From: Topomyia yanbarensis
Lineage: Eukaryota; Arthropoda; Insecta; Diptera; Culicidae
Length of the DNA stretch: 64,000 nucleotides
Direction of reading: 5' to 3'
NCBI RefSeq assembly: GCF_030247195.1
Contig: NC_080672.1
Span: 6,014,001-6,078,000 of the forward strand
The notes below the pieces were generated by a model. That model had not been told where the DNA came from. It made no database searches and worked only from the letters and a program-made list of their open reading frames with translations. The number at the start of each line of letters is the position of its first letter. The stretch's first letter is position 1. The position numbers and the translations under genes are program-made. Positions 1 to 11,523 of the stretch are shown piece by piece.

Positions 1-240
1 TTCGCTGAGAAAAGTTATTAACTAAAGAAGCAGTATGACTTCAAAACAAGTGGATTTTATTATTAATGATAGCAACCCTGTTTGAATAGCTCCATCGTTA
101 TACAAGTGTAGACTAGACTTGCCACCCACCACTCGCGTATGGGAGATACAGTTACTCAAACAGGGTTGCTATGATGAATAATAAAATCCACTTCTTTGGA
201 AGTCATGCTACTTCTTTAGTTAATAACTTTTCTCAACGAA
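1..240. mobile_element. hairpin MITE with arms of about 90 bp
   Basis: The first and last about 90 bp are near-perfect inverted copies, starting TTCGCTGAGAAAAGTTATTA and ending with the complement, with only scattered mismatches. The inner blocks GGATTTTATTATT and AGCAACCCTGTTTGA also pair. A loop of about 60 bp lies between. The left flank is outside the window, so the target duplication cannot be read. Confidence 0.85.
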
Positions 241-1689
241 TTTTCACAAACTTACAATGTTCCTCGAATATGTTCAGTTGAAGAATACCTTTAGAAGTGT
301 TCTGATTAATTATTTGATGAGGTGATTTTTTAAGAATTTATTTTCGATGTTAACCGATACTAATTAGACACAAGCGATCGGTACCAAAATTAGCACAATT
401 ACTAAGGGCCATAAAAGGAATCAGTAGAGCCTGATGGAGCCAAAAGTCAAAAATTGAACCAGTCTAACGCCCATACATTGGAGTGTGAACGAACAAAATA
501 GGTACCCTCGTCACAATATTTTTTCCCTCACACTGATACCGATCATATAGGCGCGAAATTAGTCTCGCTACTGCACTAACAAAAAATCAAAAGCCTGACT
601 TGCAATAATAAAGACATGTATTTTAAACCCGAATCTCATTGTCAACGTGTCTGTTATTTGCATTGTGTTTGAAAATAACCACAACACCGAAAACAATTAC
701 ATTTTGCAAAAAAGAATTTTCAATAGTTCATAGACATTTTTGAAATGCCAGAATGCAAATAAATCTTGATTTTTGCATCATATCGGTGAACATATTGAAA
801 CTAGCTTTCAGTATATTTTACGATTCAATACTGGTGGTGTGATGAGCAGATCAAAGGTTGATTTTGGTAAAAAAAAACGATGGAGAGCTATGTCTTATAC
901 CTGGACTGAATTCGGTAGCTATTTCACGTTATCTTGACATGATGTCAATCTAAACGAAAGTGGATCGATGGCTTTTTTCGCTTGAACTTTTTCACTGGGA
1001 CTTTGGTTATCAGACATTAATCAAATATTTGGTAAGGTTTATTATGTTTTTTAAGCGTAGATACGCGCCTATACACGAGGTGAGCAACATTTCTTGCCTC
1101 ATCGAAGCTTACATTTGTTTTTTGATAAGGAGTTGCTATCACCCTCTAACTTTGAGCGTGATTAGATTGGATTTAAGATTTTAGAGTTTTATTTTTCAAA
1201 CTGATTCAGGACGAGCATTTGTAACATAGAGCAATTGATAACATTGACTTGAAATTTGCGAGGACTGTAATTGGCTTAATTGTGCACACTTCGTCCTACT
1301 TTTGTAAGGTTATTCGACAACAATGCTATGCTTGATGATGACCAGCAATAAAATTTTACCTATCATTACATTGATTATTCCATCATTCATTGCAGTCGAC
1401 CTTCTCATTTTATTCAAGCCAGAAGCTAAAAATTAATTTGCAGAGGTAGAATTTCCTCTGTCGTTTTGTTTCTTATCCACTGTACGAAGAGTAAAGTGTC
1501 GTTGTTTCCCTGCTGTTAAGTAAAAAAAGAAAACCAAGGAAGAAGAAAGCTGCCTCACTGTAGGTGAACACCAATGCGATTAAACAATCTCGCATTAGAA
1601 TTAAGCCGCTAGTACACGGTTTGCTAGGAGCCAGTGAAATCGGCCGATATTTCGTCAAACGTCGGCTTATCTCTACAGAAGCTCGCTGA
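241..1689. other. AT-rich intron DNA, nothing recognised
   Basis: No coding homology, SINE head or clear inverted repeat was seen. Short open frames here are within chance expectation. Confidence 0.5.
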
Positions 1690-1790
1690 ATATTCGTGCC
1701 TTTAGAAACGTCCGACCTTAAGTACAATGACAACAATAGCGATGACGACATGGACGTGGGCGATAGCGTGAGATAAGGCCCACTGGATAA
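1690..1790 (+). pseudogene. possible LINE ORF1 C-terminal fragment
   Basis: ACGTCCGACC and then GATGACGACATGGACGTGGG resemble the ORF1 tail at 44391-44450 (ACATCCGACC, GATGACGACATGGACATAAA), giving DDDMDVGDS against DDDMDINEN. The match is short, so the call is tentative. It abuts the element at 1801. Confidence 0.35.
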
Positions 1791-1800
1791 CATCCTAACT

Positions 1801-2570
1801 CGTCGCTGTTGTGCTATCTTATGACAAACGCCATTTTGGGGTAAACTGAGTTAGATATGCCACATTACTTGTTTGAAAAATCTCTACAAAGTGGCGTTTT
1901 CAGAATTGTGAAATTCTACTTGGTTACTTAGATATAGCTAGAAACATGATAAGAAATTGTGAGTTTTTTGCTTCAAATCACTATATCTAAGGATTGGCTC
2001 AAGTTATATTGAAGTTTTAGACGGTTTTATGTGTGAAAATGTCTGAGGAACACAATGGCATAAACATTTTCGAAAGAAAATTATACGAGTTGTGAGAAAA
2101 ACACAGTTTTAGTTTTGAACTGGAAATAAAATATATTTGGCAACACTGTAATCAAGATTAACCATTTTTTCTAGATTCCCTGACTCATTTCCTTTAAAAT
2201 GCATTTCACCGAATGTTTATAGACCATATAAACCCAAAGATATGAATAAAAGTTAAAAAGTGATGATTTTTTTCTATGGAAAATTTTCCATGCACGATTA
2301 TGACACGTCATAAAAATTTTGTCATCAATACACGCCTATGACACGTGTGAGTGCGACTTTTGTTTACATTCATAGTAAAAACTCGCAACATAGTCAACCG
2401 ATCTTCGTAATATTTGAGAGATTAATGCAGAACAGATAGAGGCATCAATTGTCTTCTTTGGATTGTTAATACCATTTATAAGTTTCAAGATATTCAATCT
2501 CAAACTTTAAAAATCGTTTTTCTCGAAATGTGCTAAATGGCGCTTGTCATAAGATAGCACAACAGCGACG
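1801..2570. mobile_element. MITE, 770 bp, 36-bp terminal inverted repeats, AACT duplication
   Basis: The left end CGTCGCTGTTGTGCTATCTT, continuing to 1836, is repeated in inverse at 2535-2570 with one mismatch in 36. The flanks are AACT on both sides (1797-1800, 2571-2574), a 4-bp target duplication. There is no transposase frame. Four-base duplications are known for one group of Aedes MITEs. Confidence 0.8.
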
Positions 2571-2736
2571 AACTGCAGTAAGAGAGGAAGCATTTTTTTC
2601 CGCCGAAACAAAAGGATCAACGCGCGCACAAAATACGACAGAGTGTGCAAAAATGCAAGGAACCCCCTTGCAAGCAATGCAAAAGTCCTCTTTACATAAA
2701 ATGCAAGATACCTCCTTGCAGAAAAAGAAAAAGAAA

Positions 2737-2818
2737 TCAAAGGTTTTCTTCCATTTGATTCCACTATGTTTCAAACATGTTTGAAACATAGTGGAATTAA
2801 ATGGAACAAAACCTTTGA
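2737..2818. repeat. near-perfect palindrome (hairpin), about 41-bp arms
   Basis: Arms meet at AAACATGTTT (centre 2778/2779) and extend through CATAGTGGAAT and AAATGGAA to AAAACCTTTGA. The neighbouring ACGTACTAAGACCTCCGTTT recurs, inverted, next to a second hairpin at 35169, so both belong to one repeat family. Confidence 0.8.
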
Positions 2819-2860
2819 AATATTACGTACTAAGACCTCCGTTTGCGTATGTATTGTGGA

Positions 2861-4417
2861 AAAAGAAATCGGTAATTATTAATTTGAATGAAAGTTAACC
2901 AGAATTTTGGGTCAATGTTGGACTAAAACGGATCGCACAAATCTACAAATAGTTTGAGAAACGTGCCTATCGAGCCAATATATTCTGGTTTCGGATGCCT
3001 GGCGGTGCCAATTTCCTTGTTCTACATTTCAATAGTCTTAAAACTAGGAGACAACAATACGGAATTATTATTACAGTGAAATTTTTTCCCATATTACTAA
3101 TACAAGGTGTTTCAGACTGTGTGTCACGATTTATGACTTTCAATTTGTCCAGAATGAAATAAAATCATTTCATATTTAAGAGTAAAATTTTAACAGTTCA
3201 TGGCTGTAAACAAATAGTGAATATTTTTGTCTGCATTTGTCAGCAGTCATGAACTGAATAGGGGAACAAATTTAATTTTTTTTTGTGTTCGGAACTATTA
3301 AACCATTTCCACAGTTAAATTTAAGGAATTTCCAGAAAAAGCAACAGTTCTGAACGGAATTAATGAAAGTTCTTTCCATGATATGTAACTTGTTAATGAA
3401 TGATAAATTGTTGATTCTTATTTTGGTGGTATCTAGTTTGAGACACCTTTAATTAGAATAGTAATCGACATCACTGTTTAGTTTAAGTAATTGTTTTTCG
3501 AATTTTCGATTGTTTTCGGTTCGGTTGTTATAATTTTTTTCTGTTAATCGATTGCGTGAATTCGTTAAAGTTTAGTCAATCAAAAATCATTTCAGATTTT
3601 GTGCTCAAGTGTTGTTTTTTGAAATTTCAAATAATGCGTTTTATCGTTGTTTGACGTCATTATCTAATTTTTCTTTTATGCTTGATTTATGCGTCACAAT
3701 TTCCATTTTCTGGTAAAAATGGTCAAATTTGGCCTAGTTATAGCAATACATCATTCAAATGAATAACTTGGAAGAAAGTATTCTATATTACCTCCGCTAT
3801 ACAAAAAATTGAAAGCATAATATAAATTTTCTTTATATTATTCATATTATATGCAATACTTTTCTAACTGGTTTCATCAAAATAGTGCATCAGATTCTGA
3901 AGTTTAGATATGATAATATTTTCAGGGATGCATTTTACTCAGTCATTCTCTAGTAAGTAACAAATATGCACAGTTGGAAGCAAAACATATCAAACAAAAC
4001 GATGTAGTTGTGGGTTTTGCTCGACGACTAAGAGAAGAAAAGAAAATGGATACAAGACGATGGAGAGTAAATCACACTATAATGCAAACAACCATCGACC
4101 CGAAACAAACAACAATGAATTCATTACATATCTACGCGTACTGCGTGGATTTAAATAAGGATTTATTATAGTAGAAATGAGCCTCGATGCTAAAAAAGTC
4201 TTCAGCCAACAAATTAACCATGTGGAACACTATCTACATATGGTATTCAAGTAATTAACACATATCGCTACGTTCGCGAAAACAACATCAAACATATCAT
4301 GAAACACAAAGCCATTTTTTACTGATCTAGGCAACGGAATTCGAGTTGTAACTTTGTGTTAAACTCACCCTATTCCATCATTCCTTATCCGATTATTTCT
4401 GAAATATCGCTAGGTAC
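2861..4417. other. AT-rich intron DNA, nothing recognised
   Basis: No gene or repeat that I can name. A 65-residue open frame at 3974-4171 has no recognisable motif and is treated as chance. Confidence 0.45.
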
Positions 4418-4561
4418 ATGGGACCATTCATAAATTACGTAACGTTACTTGTTATAAATTTCTGTTATTTTAACTACTAACGAGACCTAATTTTTAACAC
4501 AACATGTTACAAATCAACATGTTATAAAAAAAGTGTTACGTAATTTATGAATGGTTCCCAT
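4418..4561. mobile_element. short MITE with ATTCATAAATTACGTAAC ends
   Basis: ATGGGACCATTCATAAATTA, continuing into CGTAAC, is mirrored at the other end (GTTACGTAATTTATGAATGG, then TTCCCAT) with one inserted base. Total length 144 bp. No clean target duplication. The end sequence is of a type widespread in insect DNA-transposon derivatives. Confidence 0.75.
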
Positions 4562-4765
4562 ATACATATGAGATTCCCACATACCAGTATACTACTCAAT
4601 GCAAAATACTTTATTTTATTACTAACTTTAACAACAATTACAATTTCCTTTTAGAGTTTTGGACTTTTAATATAAGGGTCCCATTTGAAAATATCATGTA
4701 GATTGCGAGGTAGTGTGATAATTAGAACATCAATTACTTCCGTTGCACTAAATGTAATCTTTTAA

Positions 4766-5477
4766 GGGGTTATAGTTGTGGCGAAAAAGTGAGCTAAGTT
4801 CGTGATTTTCTTAAAGCGTTTTATGCAAATTTTATTTGAAAAAGCGTAAGAAGTTCGTTGGTAGCACTATCGAAGATAAAAAAAAACAAGTTAAATTAAA
4901 AAAAATATTCAAGGATGTCGGAGTTATGGCCCATCTCCCGAAGCGTGTTTTTGGCAAAGGTTTGCGGTGATCGCTCTCCAAGCCGAACCGCTCAACTTAA
5001 ATCCAAAAAGATTATTGAAGAGAAATTGTATTGTGGTGTACTTGAATGGATCGGTTTCTCAATAAAAATTTGTTTTCTTGCATAAAAACATGTTGACCAA
5101 AAAATTTAGTTTTATGGTGTTCAAAATTTTAAACAAAACATCATTGAATAGAATCAAAAAAATTTTGACGAAGAAGGAACCGTTCAAGTACACTAGTAAA
5201 TAAATACTATCAAAAAAAAAATTTGAACATCGGATGACTAGTTTTTGAGATATCACGTTCACCGCAACGGTACTTTTCAAAAAACTCCATTCCGAGACAA
5301 TTGCGTTTAAAGTTTGGTGTTAACTTCATTCGTGGAAGAACCAGCGCGCTGCATAGGACTGTAATTTAAAATCTAGCGTTCCGATCTGGATGAAATTTCG
5401 CACAGATATATTCAAAAGTATTTACTTTCAGAATATTCAATATATTTTTTTTAAGTTTCAACTTTGTATATAACCTC
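4766..5477. mobile_element. TTAA-flanked DNA element, 712 bp
   Basis: Both flanks are TTAA (4762-4765, 5478-5481), and the ends are inverted: GGGGTTATA against GAGGTTATA. TTAA duplications are typical of piggyBac-type elements and some MITE families. No transposase frame is left. The short matching ends make this moderate. Confidence 0.55.
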
Positions 5478-5559
5478 TTAAGTACGACTTAACGGATCAA
5501 AATGCATCACAACAATGGAACAAAATACAACGCGAAAAAACTAATTTCTCGCTCAGGTA

Positions 5560-6500
5560 AGTTGGTTTAATTTTGGAGCGTCAGGTACAAGCCGTTCAGT
5601 CTATTTTCTACTTCTGCCGGTCTCTAGAACAAAGGAAACAGTGGATTATTGTTGTCATAATAAGTAAAGTTGAGGAAAAAGCTCTACTCCCACCCAAAGC
5701 CACGGTCGTTGATTTTATATTTTGTTCAATACGACCGAGTTTTTGTGAAGTCGAATACCTTTTGGAGGTGAAAATGCAGCTTAAGCTTATGGAAGTCGCG
5801 TATCTTCAGTATCATCATCTTCGCAAGGCAATACACATTAATATCATTCAATACGTTAGCCCAAGCCGAGCGTTTCGTTTTGCAAAACAACTTGAAACAC
5901 ATTGTTAAAGGTGACAACTTTGGAATTAAGATTCTCGTGTATATAGCAAATGACTATATAAATGTAAGGCTACATGACCTATTGCCTTGTATCCCTCCTC
6001 AGTCAATTGCAAAATGCATGTCGCAATACGGAGAAGTACAATCCGTTACAGCTGATACTTGGTAAAACTACTTCCCGAGTATTTCTAACGGCGTGAGGAT
6101 GCTGGTCGAAAGACCTATTCCCTCCTACTTGACTGTAAAACTGTAAAACTCGCGGAATTGCAATCAAACAAACTACGCTATGTACCCGTGAGGGGCATAC
6201 TCTTACGTGCAAATACTGTAGTCAAACAGTATATCACGGAAAGCCTTGCGCGTAAGATGCAGAGGAGAATGTATCTCAACCGATTACCAATTCATCTAAG
6301 GCAAACCAACCCTAAACAGAGTATTCAATACCAATGCCTGAAGCACAAACGGTGGCCGAATTTGTGGCAGCTGTTCATGCTATTATAGCAAAAGCAGAAT
6401 CCAGCACCCCAGAATCAACAGAAAGCAACATCGCGAAGAAGTTAATAACAATGACAACGAATTTACACTGGTCAACCGTAATTCCAATAGAAAAACCTGT
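5560..6500 (+). pseudogene. LINE ORF1 relic (copy 1)
   Basis: Broken plus-strand frames spell the ORF1 family seen at 14.9, 43.3 and 63.8 kb. The blocks are IRPSFCEVEYLLEVKMQLKL, YHHLRKAIHINI, then after a frameshift QNNLKHIVKGDN, NVRLHDLLPCIPPQ and KCMSQYGEVQSVTADTW. Further on are PIPSYLTVK and a degenerate zinc-knuckle zone. Such proteins bind LINE RNA and chaperone reverse transcription. Stops and at least two frameshifts show it is dead. No endonuclease or reverse transcriptase follows before the G-rich repeat at 6745. Confidence 0.75.
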
Positions 6501-6744
6501 TTTAATCCACCTAGCGGTGCAATTGTGCCTTTCTCATTTCTCTAAACTATGGCATGGAGGCTTTTTATGTTCAACATAATTGTGGAAATGTCCATTACAT
6601 TCTTAGTACACTTTGCACTTATACACAATGGCATGTCAGCCATGAACTTGATGAGCTACGTGTCGATGGTGAAACACTTGAAACAAAAAATATCATATTC
6701 CATTAGCCTAATCAGCATTAGATCAATGTTATCTGCTTGCTAAC

Positions 6745-7030
6745 TCATTTTGTTATGCGGGGGTGGGTATGTGAGGAGGGCGAAAGTTCCATGAACGAAC
6801 GACTCCCCCGCTTAAATTGGTATGCTTTGTGATATAGTGGTGGTTTAAAGATGATGGGGTTGAAAGGTAGGGGTATGAGGGCTGGATGGGGTGGTGGTCT
6901 GAGGGGTGATTTAAGGAGATTTTTAAAGGAGGGGAGTGCACAGTAGAGGGGGGGGGGGGTGTAACCCCTCTCCGTAAACCATCAACTACGCCCCTGTTAA
7001 AATCCAGAAACCTTATGCGAGTCGAAAAAA
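6745..7030 (+). repeat. G-rich repeat segment with a G12 run
   Basis: Strong strand bias: the plus strand carries repeated GGG/GGGG runs from about 6770 to 6960, including twelve G in a row at 6948-6959. It then passes into a CCATCAACTACGCCCCTGTT block. Several closely spaced G-runs (from about 6855) would satisfy a simple G-quadruplex pattern. This resembles a repeat seen often in Aedes. Confidence 0.6.
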
Positions 7031-7332
7031 AAATTAGGCCGGGATTAGGTTGATGTTTTTCAGAGTGATTGCATAACCTTTCTATATGAGAAAGGCAAAA
7101 ATGTGCCAAAATCCAAAAAAGTGAATCGTCGTCAATTTTTTTTCGAGTTTGCATCAAATCTCGACGTTTCATGCACCTTGAACACATTTAGCATCAAAAA
7201 TAAAAATTCTATTTTTAATTTTTCCTGTAGTTTATATGAGAAATTTCTGTGTGGCCGCACTCTGAAACCCGTGATTCCGGAACCAGAATTCCGATCGATC
7301 CAAAATTCAATAGTAGCCGATTCATTTGAGAC
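7031..7332 (+). repeat. interspersed repeat, left part (host of the hAT element)
   Basis: Contains one family end (CCGGGATTAGGTTGATGTTT ... GCATAACCTTTCTATATGAG, AAAGGCAAAA), then GTGATTCCGGAACCAGAATT and the segment up to TTTGAGAC. The repeat resumes after the hAT insertion at 9855. Other copies lie at 11326, 13640 and 30570. Confidence 0.65.
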
Positions 7333-9854
7333 CAGGGTTGTTAATGCGATACATTTTTCACGATAATTTATCGACGTTACTCGCTAACGATAATGTATCG
7401 TCATCGGAAACTCCGTTAACGATAGTGTATCGTCGCTTTCATCGTCATCGTCGATAATTGTATCGTCGTTGTCATCGTCATCGTTTGTTCATCGGTTACC
7501 GCGATACATTTTGCGTTAATTTCCCGTTTATTGGGGTTGAAGTTGATGCGGTTAACTTTCAACTGTTTAGAAATAAATACCTATTGAAGGACATGTTGTT
7601 GGCAGTTGAAAATCAATAGTTTTGGACATTTTCTATGCACAGCGGGGTCCGACGATGCGTCAAAATGAAATTATTTCAACTTTTCGGGAAAATGTATTAT
7701 ATTGAAGAGAAAGTTGTTGGCAATTGAAAATCAATAATTTTGGACATTGCAATACCCAGAAGGGTCCGATGATGTGTCAAATTTGATTTTTTTCAACTTT
7801 TCGAGTAAGTTGGTGCGCAGGAGAGTCCCAGGTGCACAGTGTTTCCAAGCGGCAAAAAGGTGATCAAAATTGTTTTGACCATGAAGAAAACAAATTTTGA
7901 GCTATTGTGCAATTAGTAATTTTTAGCACGCAAAAACATATATTGAAAAAACTACTAAACCGCTATTATTAGGCCATTCAGAAATTACACTACACATTTA
8001 AGTCGTGTGGCGATTTTATTATAATTTTAATTTTTTATTTATTATATTATAATAAATTTATTATAATTTTAATTTAAACCAGAAGATTTCGGATTTTAAA
8101 AAGGAGAATATACATACATATTTCCAATGTATGATTTTCTTTTCTAGTTAGGAAGCTTTTAGCCCCCTCCTCCGTTTCTTCTCTCCACTATGTAACAAGA
8201 TGCTTCATGCTTCCTTCTTTTACCCTTACATATGTAGTGTAATTTATGTACGGCCTCATAATAGAGTTTTATTCGTTTTTTTTGAATTCAGTGAAGACCC
8301 GTTTTTATCAGCCCCTTGGCGAATTATAGGCTGATAAAACGATGACATTGACAAAATCGGCACATATTTTTTCTGGTTCTGAAGAGACGAAGTCGAAACG
8401 CAAACACCTGGACTAACATTTTTTTTCTTTCTTTTTAATAAACCGGAGCGGTTAAAATATTCTTCTTTAGTCCCTCGACAAAGCCTCATAACCCGTACTT
8501 ATCATTTAGTAAAAATTCCCTTAAGAAGGTCTTACAGTACAGTATTATTATTTTTGTATATTTTGCATCTCTAAGATAAGAAAAATATGCTAAAGAAGGA
8601 ATTTACTCGAATTTGACTTGACCGTAGGTTAGAGCCCACCAAACGATTTTGATAGCGTTTGTTTTACAGATTCGTATTGGTATTCGTCTGCGGAAATTTG
8701 CGGCTTCCATACCAAAATATTGCTTTTTGTACTCTAAAACATTCGATAACTTCTAAGTTGTAAGAGATACAAATAAACTTACATTACAAAAATTCTGTAT
8801 TTTCTTATACTGAACAATTTCTTGGAACAGTATGAAATTCTACAAAATTAAGGGAACATAGGGAGACTTGACCAGGTTTTCAGCTAAAACCTAGGACCAG
8901 GAAAAGTATTTTTTAAAAGCAATTTTCAGGGGTATATCAAATAAATCTCCACAAATGTAATTTAAAATCGACAGATAGACACATAGTCTCTTGAGCGAAG
9001 TTAATACTTAAGATATTCTCAACAACTTTGCCAAAGAAAGTTTTTTTTATTTTCTTAAATGACCAAACAAAAACTTGCTGCTCAGCTTTAGAGGGATTAA
9101 TCACCCAACTAATACTTTTTGAATGTAAAAAATATAAATAAACTTTGCTGAAGACACTATAGCTAAAAAATGTTTTTCGTGGTTCAAAGAATTTCTTTCA
9201 CCTTTTTGCCACCTTGGAAACACTGTGCACTGGTGGATCCTCCTGTGAATTGAAAATGTCCAAAACTATCGATTTTCAACCGCCAACAACCTGCCCTTCA
9301 ATATAAAAAGTTCGCGAAAAGTTGAAAAAAATACTATTTTGACGCACCAACGGTACATTGAAAATGCCCAAAACTATTGATTTTCACTTACCAATGACTT
9401 CTTCAATATAATAAACTTTCCCCAAAAGTTGAAAAAATCCATTTTGACACATCGTCGAACCCCCTGTGTATTGAAAATGTCCAAAACTATTGATTGCCAA
9501 CTGCCAATAACTTTCCTTTCAATATAAAACTCTCCCGAAAAGTTGACAAAAAATTCCAATTTGACACATCGTCGGACCCCCCTGTGCATAGAAAATGTCC
9601 AAAACTATTGATGTTCAGCTGCCAACAACATGTCCTCCAATAGTTATTTATTTCAAAACAATTGAAAGTTAACCGCATCAGCTTCAACTCCAATAAACGG
9701 GAAAGCAACGCAAAATGTATCGCGATAACCACCGATGAATTACCGACGATGACGATAAATCCGACGATAAATTATCGTTAACGAAGTTTCCGATGACGTT
9801 GACGGGTGGTTAACGTTATCGACGATGACGATTAATTATCGATTAACAACTCTG
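7333..9854. mobile_element. non-autonomous hAT-type fold-back element (2522 bp)
   Basis: The ends CAGGGTTGTTAAT (left) and CAGAGTTGTTAAT (right, reversed), with an exact 8-bp duplication TTTGAGAC (7325-7332, 9855-9862), are hAT hallmarks. The arms are long: about 540 bp at the left and 660 bp at the right are inverted relatives of each other. Each has an outer zone rich in ATCGTCATCG-like words and an inner set of about 110-bp tandem units containing GAAAATCAATAGTTTTGGAC, CAACTTTTCGGGAAA and GTCCGACGATG (about four at the right, two to three at the left). The inner 1.3 kb is AT-rich with no transposase. A block near 8864 (GGGAACATAGGGAGACTTGA) resembles the end of the TA-element at 49703. Confidence 0.85.
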
Positions 9855-10076
9855 TTTGAGACTAAGTTTGGGCAAATCGGTCCAGCCATCTCTGAGAAAA
9901 ATGAGTGACATTATTTGACACATACGCACATACATACACACACACATACACACACACACACATACACACACATGCATACATACACACACATACAGACTTT
10001 TTCCGAACTCGACGAACTGAATCGAATGGGATATGAATGGCCGGGATTAGGTTGACATTTTTCAGAGTGATTGCAT
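8615..10076. repeat. tandem segmental duplication, copy 1 (1462 bp)
   Basis: From GACTTGACCGTAGGTTAGAG to ...TCAGAGTGATTGCAT. The next copy begins immediately. It includes the right half of the hAT element and the (CA)n part of its host repeat. Confidence 0.93.
9855..10076 (+). repeat. interspersed repeat, right part with (CA)n microsatellite
   Basis: Continues the same repeat after the second copy of TTTGAGAC: ACTAAGTTTGGGCAAATCGG, TCCAGCCATCTCTGAGAAAA, a CACACATACA microsatellite (about 9925-9995), then GACGAACTGAATCGAATGGG. It is duplicated at 11318-11523. Confidence 0.7.
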
Positions 10077-11523
10077 GACTTGACCGTAGGTTAGAGCCCA
10101 CCAAACGATTTTGATAGCGTTTGTTTTACAGATTCGTATTGGTATTCGTCTGCGGAAATTTGCGGCTTCCATACCAAAATATTGCTTTTTGTGCTCTAAA
10201 ACATTCGATAACTTCTAAGTTGTAAGAGATACAAATAAACTTACATTACAAAAATTCTGTATTTTCTTATACTGAACAATTTCTTGGAACAGTATGAAAT
10301 TCTACAAAATTAAGGGAACATAGGGAGACTTGGCCAGGTTTTCAGCTAAAACCTAGGACCAGGAAAAGTATTTTTTAAAAGCAATTTTCAGGGGTATATC
10401 AAATAAATCTCCACAAATGTAATTTAAAATCGACAGATAGACACATAGTCTCTTGAGCGAAGTTAATACTTAAGATATTCTCAACAACTTTGCCAAAGAA
10501 AGTTTTTTTTTATTTTCTTAAATGACCAAACAAAAACTTGCTGCTCAGCTTTAGAGGGATTAATCACCCAACTAATACTTTTTGAATGTAAAAAATATAA
10601 ATAAACTTTGCTGAAGACACTATAGCTAAAAAATGTTTTTCGTGGTTCAAAGAATTTCTTTCACCTTTTTGCCACTTTGGAAACACTGTGCACTGGTGGA
10701 TCCTCCTGTGAATTGAAAATGTCCAAAACTATCGATTTTCAACCGCCAACAACCTGCCCTTCAATATAAAAAGTTCGCGAAAAGTTGAAAAAAATACTAT
10801 TTTGACGCACCAACGGTACATTGAAAATGCCCAAAACTATTGATTTTCACTTACCAATGACTTCTTCAATATAATAAACTTTCCCCAAAAGTTAAAAAAA
10901 TCCATTTTGACACATCGTCGAACCCCCTGTGTATTGAAAATGTCCAAAACTATTGATTGCCAACTGCCAATAACTTTCCTTTCAATATAAAACTCTCCCG
11001 AAAAGTTGACAAAAAATTCCAATTTGACACATCGTCGGACCCCCCTGTGCATAGAAAATGTCCAAAACTATTGATGTTCAGCTGCCAACAACATGTCCTC
11101 CAATAGTTATTTATTTCAAAACAATTGAAAGTTAACCGCATCAGCTTCAACTCCAATAAACGGGAAAGCAACGCAAAATGTATCGCGATAACCACCGATG
11201 AATTACCGACGATGACGATAAATCCGACGATAAATTATCGTTAACGGAGTTTCCGATGACGTTGACGGGTGGTTAACGTTATCGACGATGACGATTAATT
11301 ATCGATTAACAACTCTGTTTGAGACTAAGTTTGGGCAAATCGGTCCAGCCATCTCTGAGAAAAATGAGTGACATTATTTGACACATACGCACATACATAC
11401 ACACACACATACACACACATGCATACATACACACACATACAGACTTTTTCCGATCTCGACGAACTGAATCGAATGGGATATGAATGGCCGGGATTAGGTT
11501 GACATTTTTCAGAGTGATTGCAT
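10077..11523. repeat. tandem segmental duplication, copy 2 (1447 bp)
   Basis: Head-to-tail copy of 8615-10076. I noted about seven single-base differences, one A/T-run length change and a shorter CA microsatellite, so identity is above 99%. The hAT right end in this copy is at 11317 with TTTGAGAC at 11318-11325. Confidence 0.93.

Noticed and set aside
1473..1793. 106-codon minus-strand frame
   Set aside because: No motif. The plus strand of the same stretch better fits a weak LINE ORF1 fragment.
9862..10104. Frame with VCVCMYACVCMCV
   Set aside because: It is a translation of the (CA)n microsatellite.
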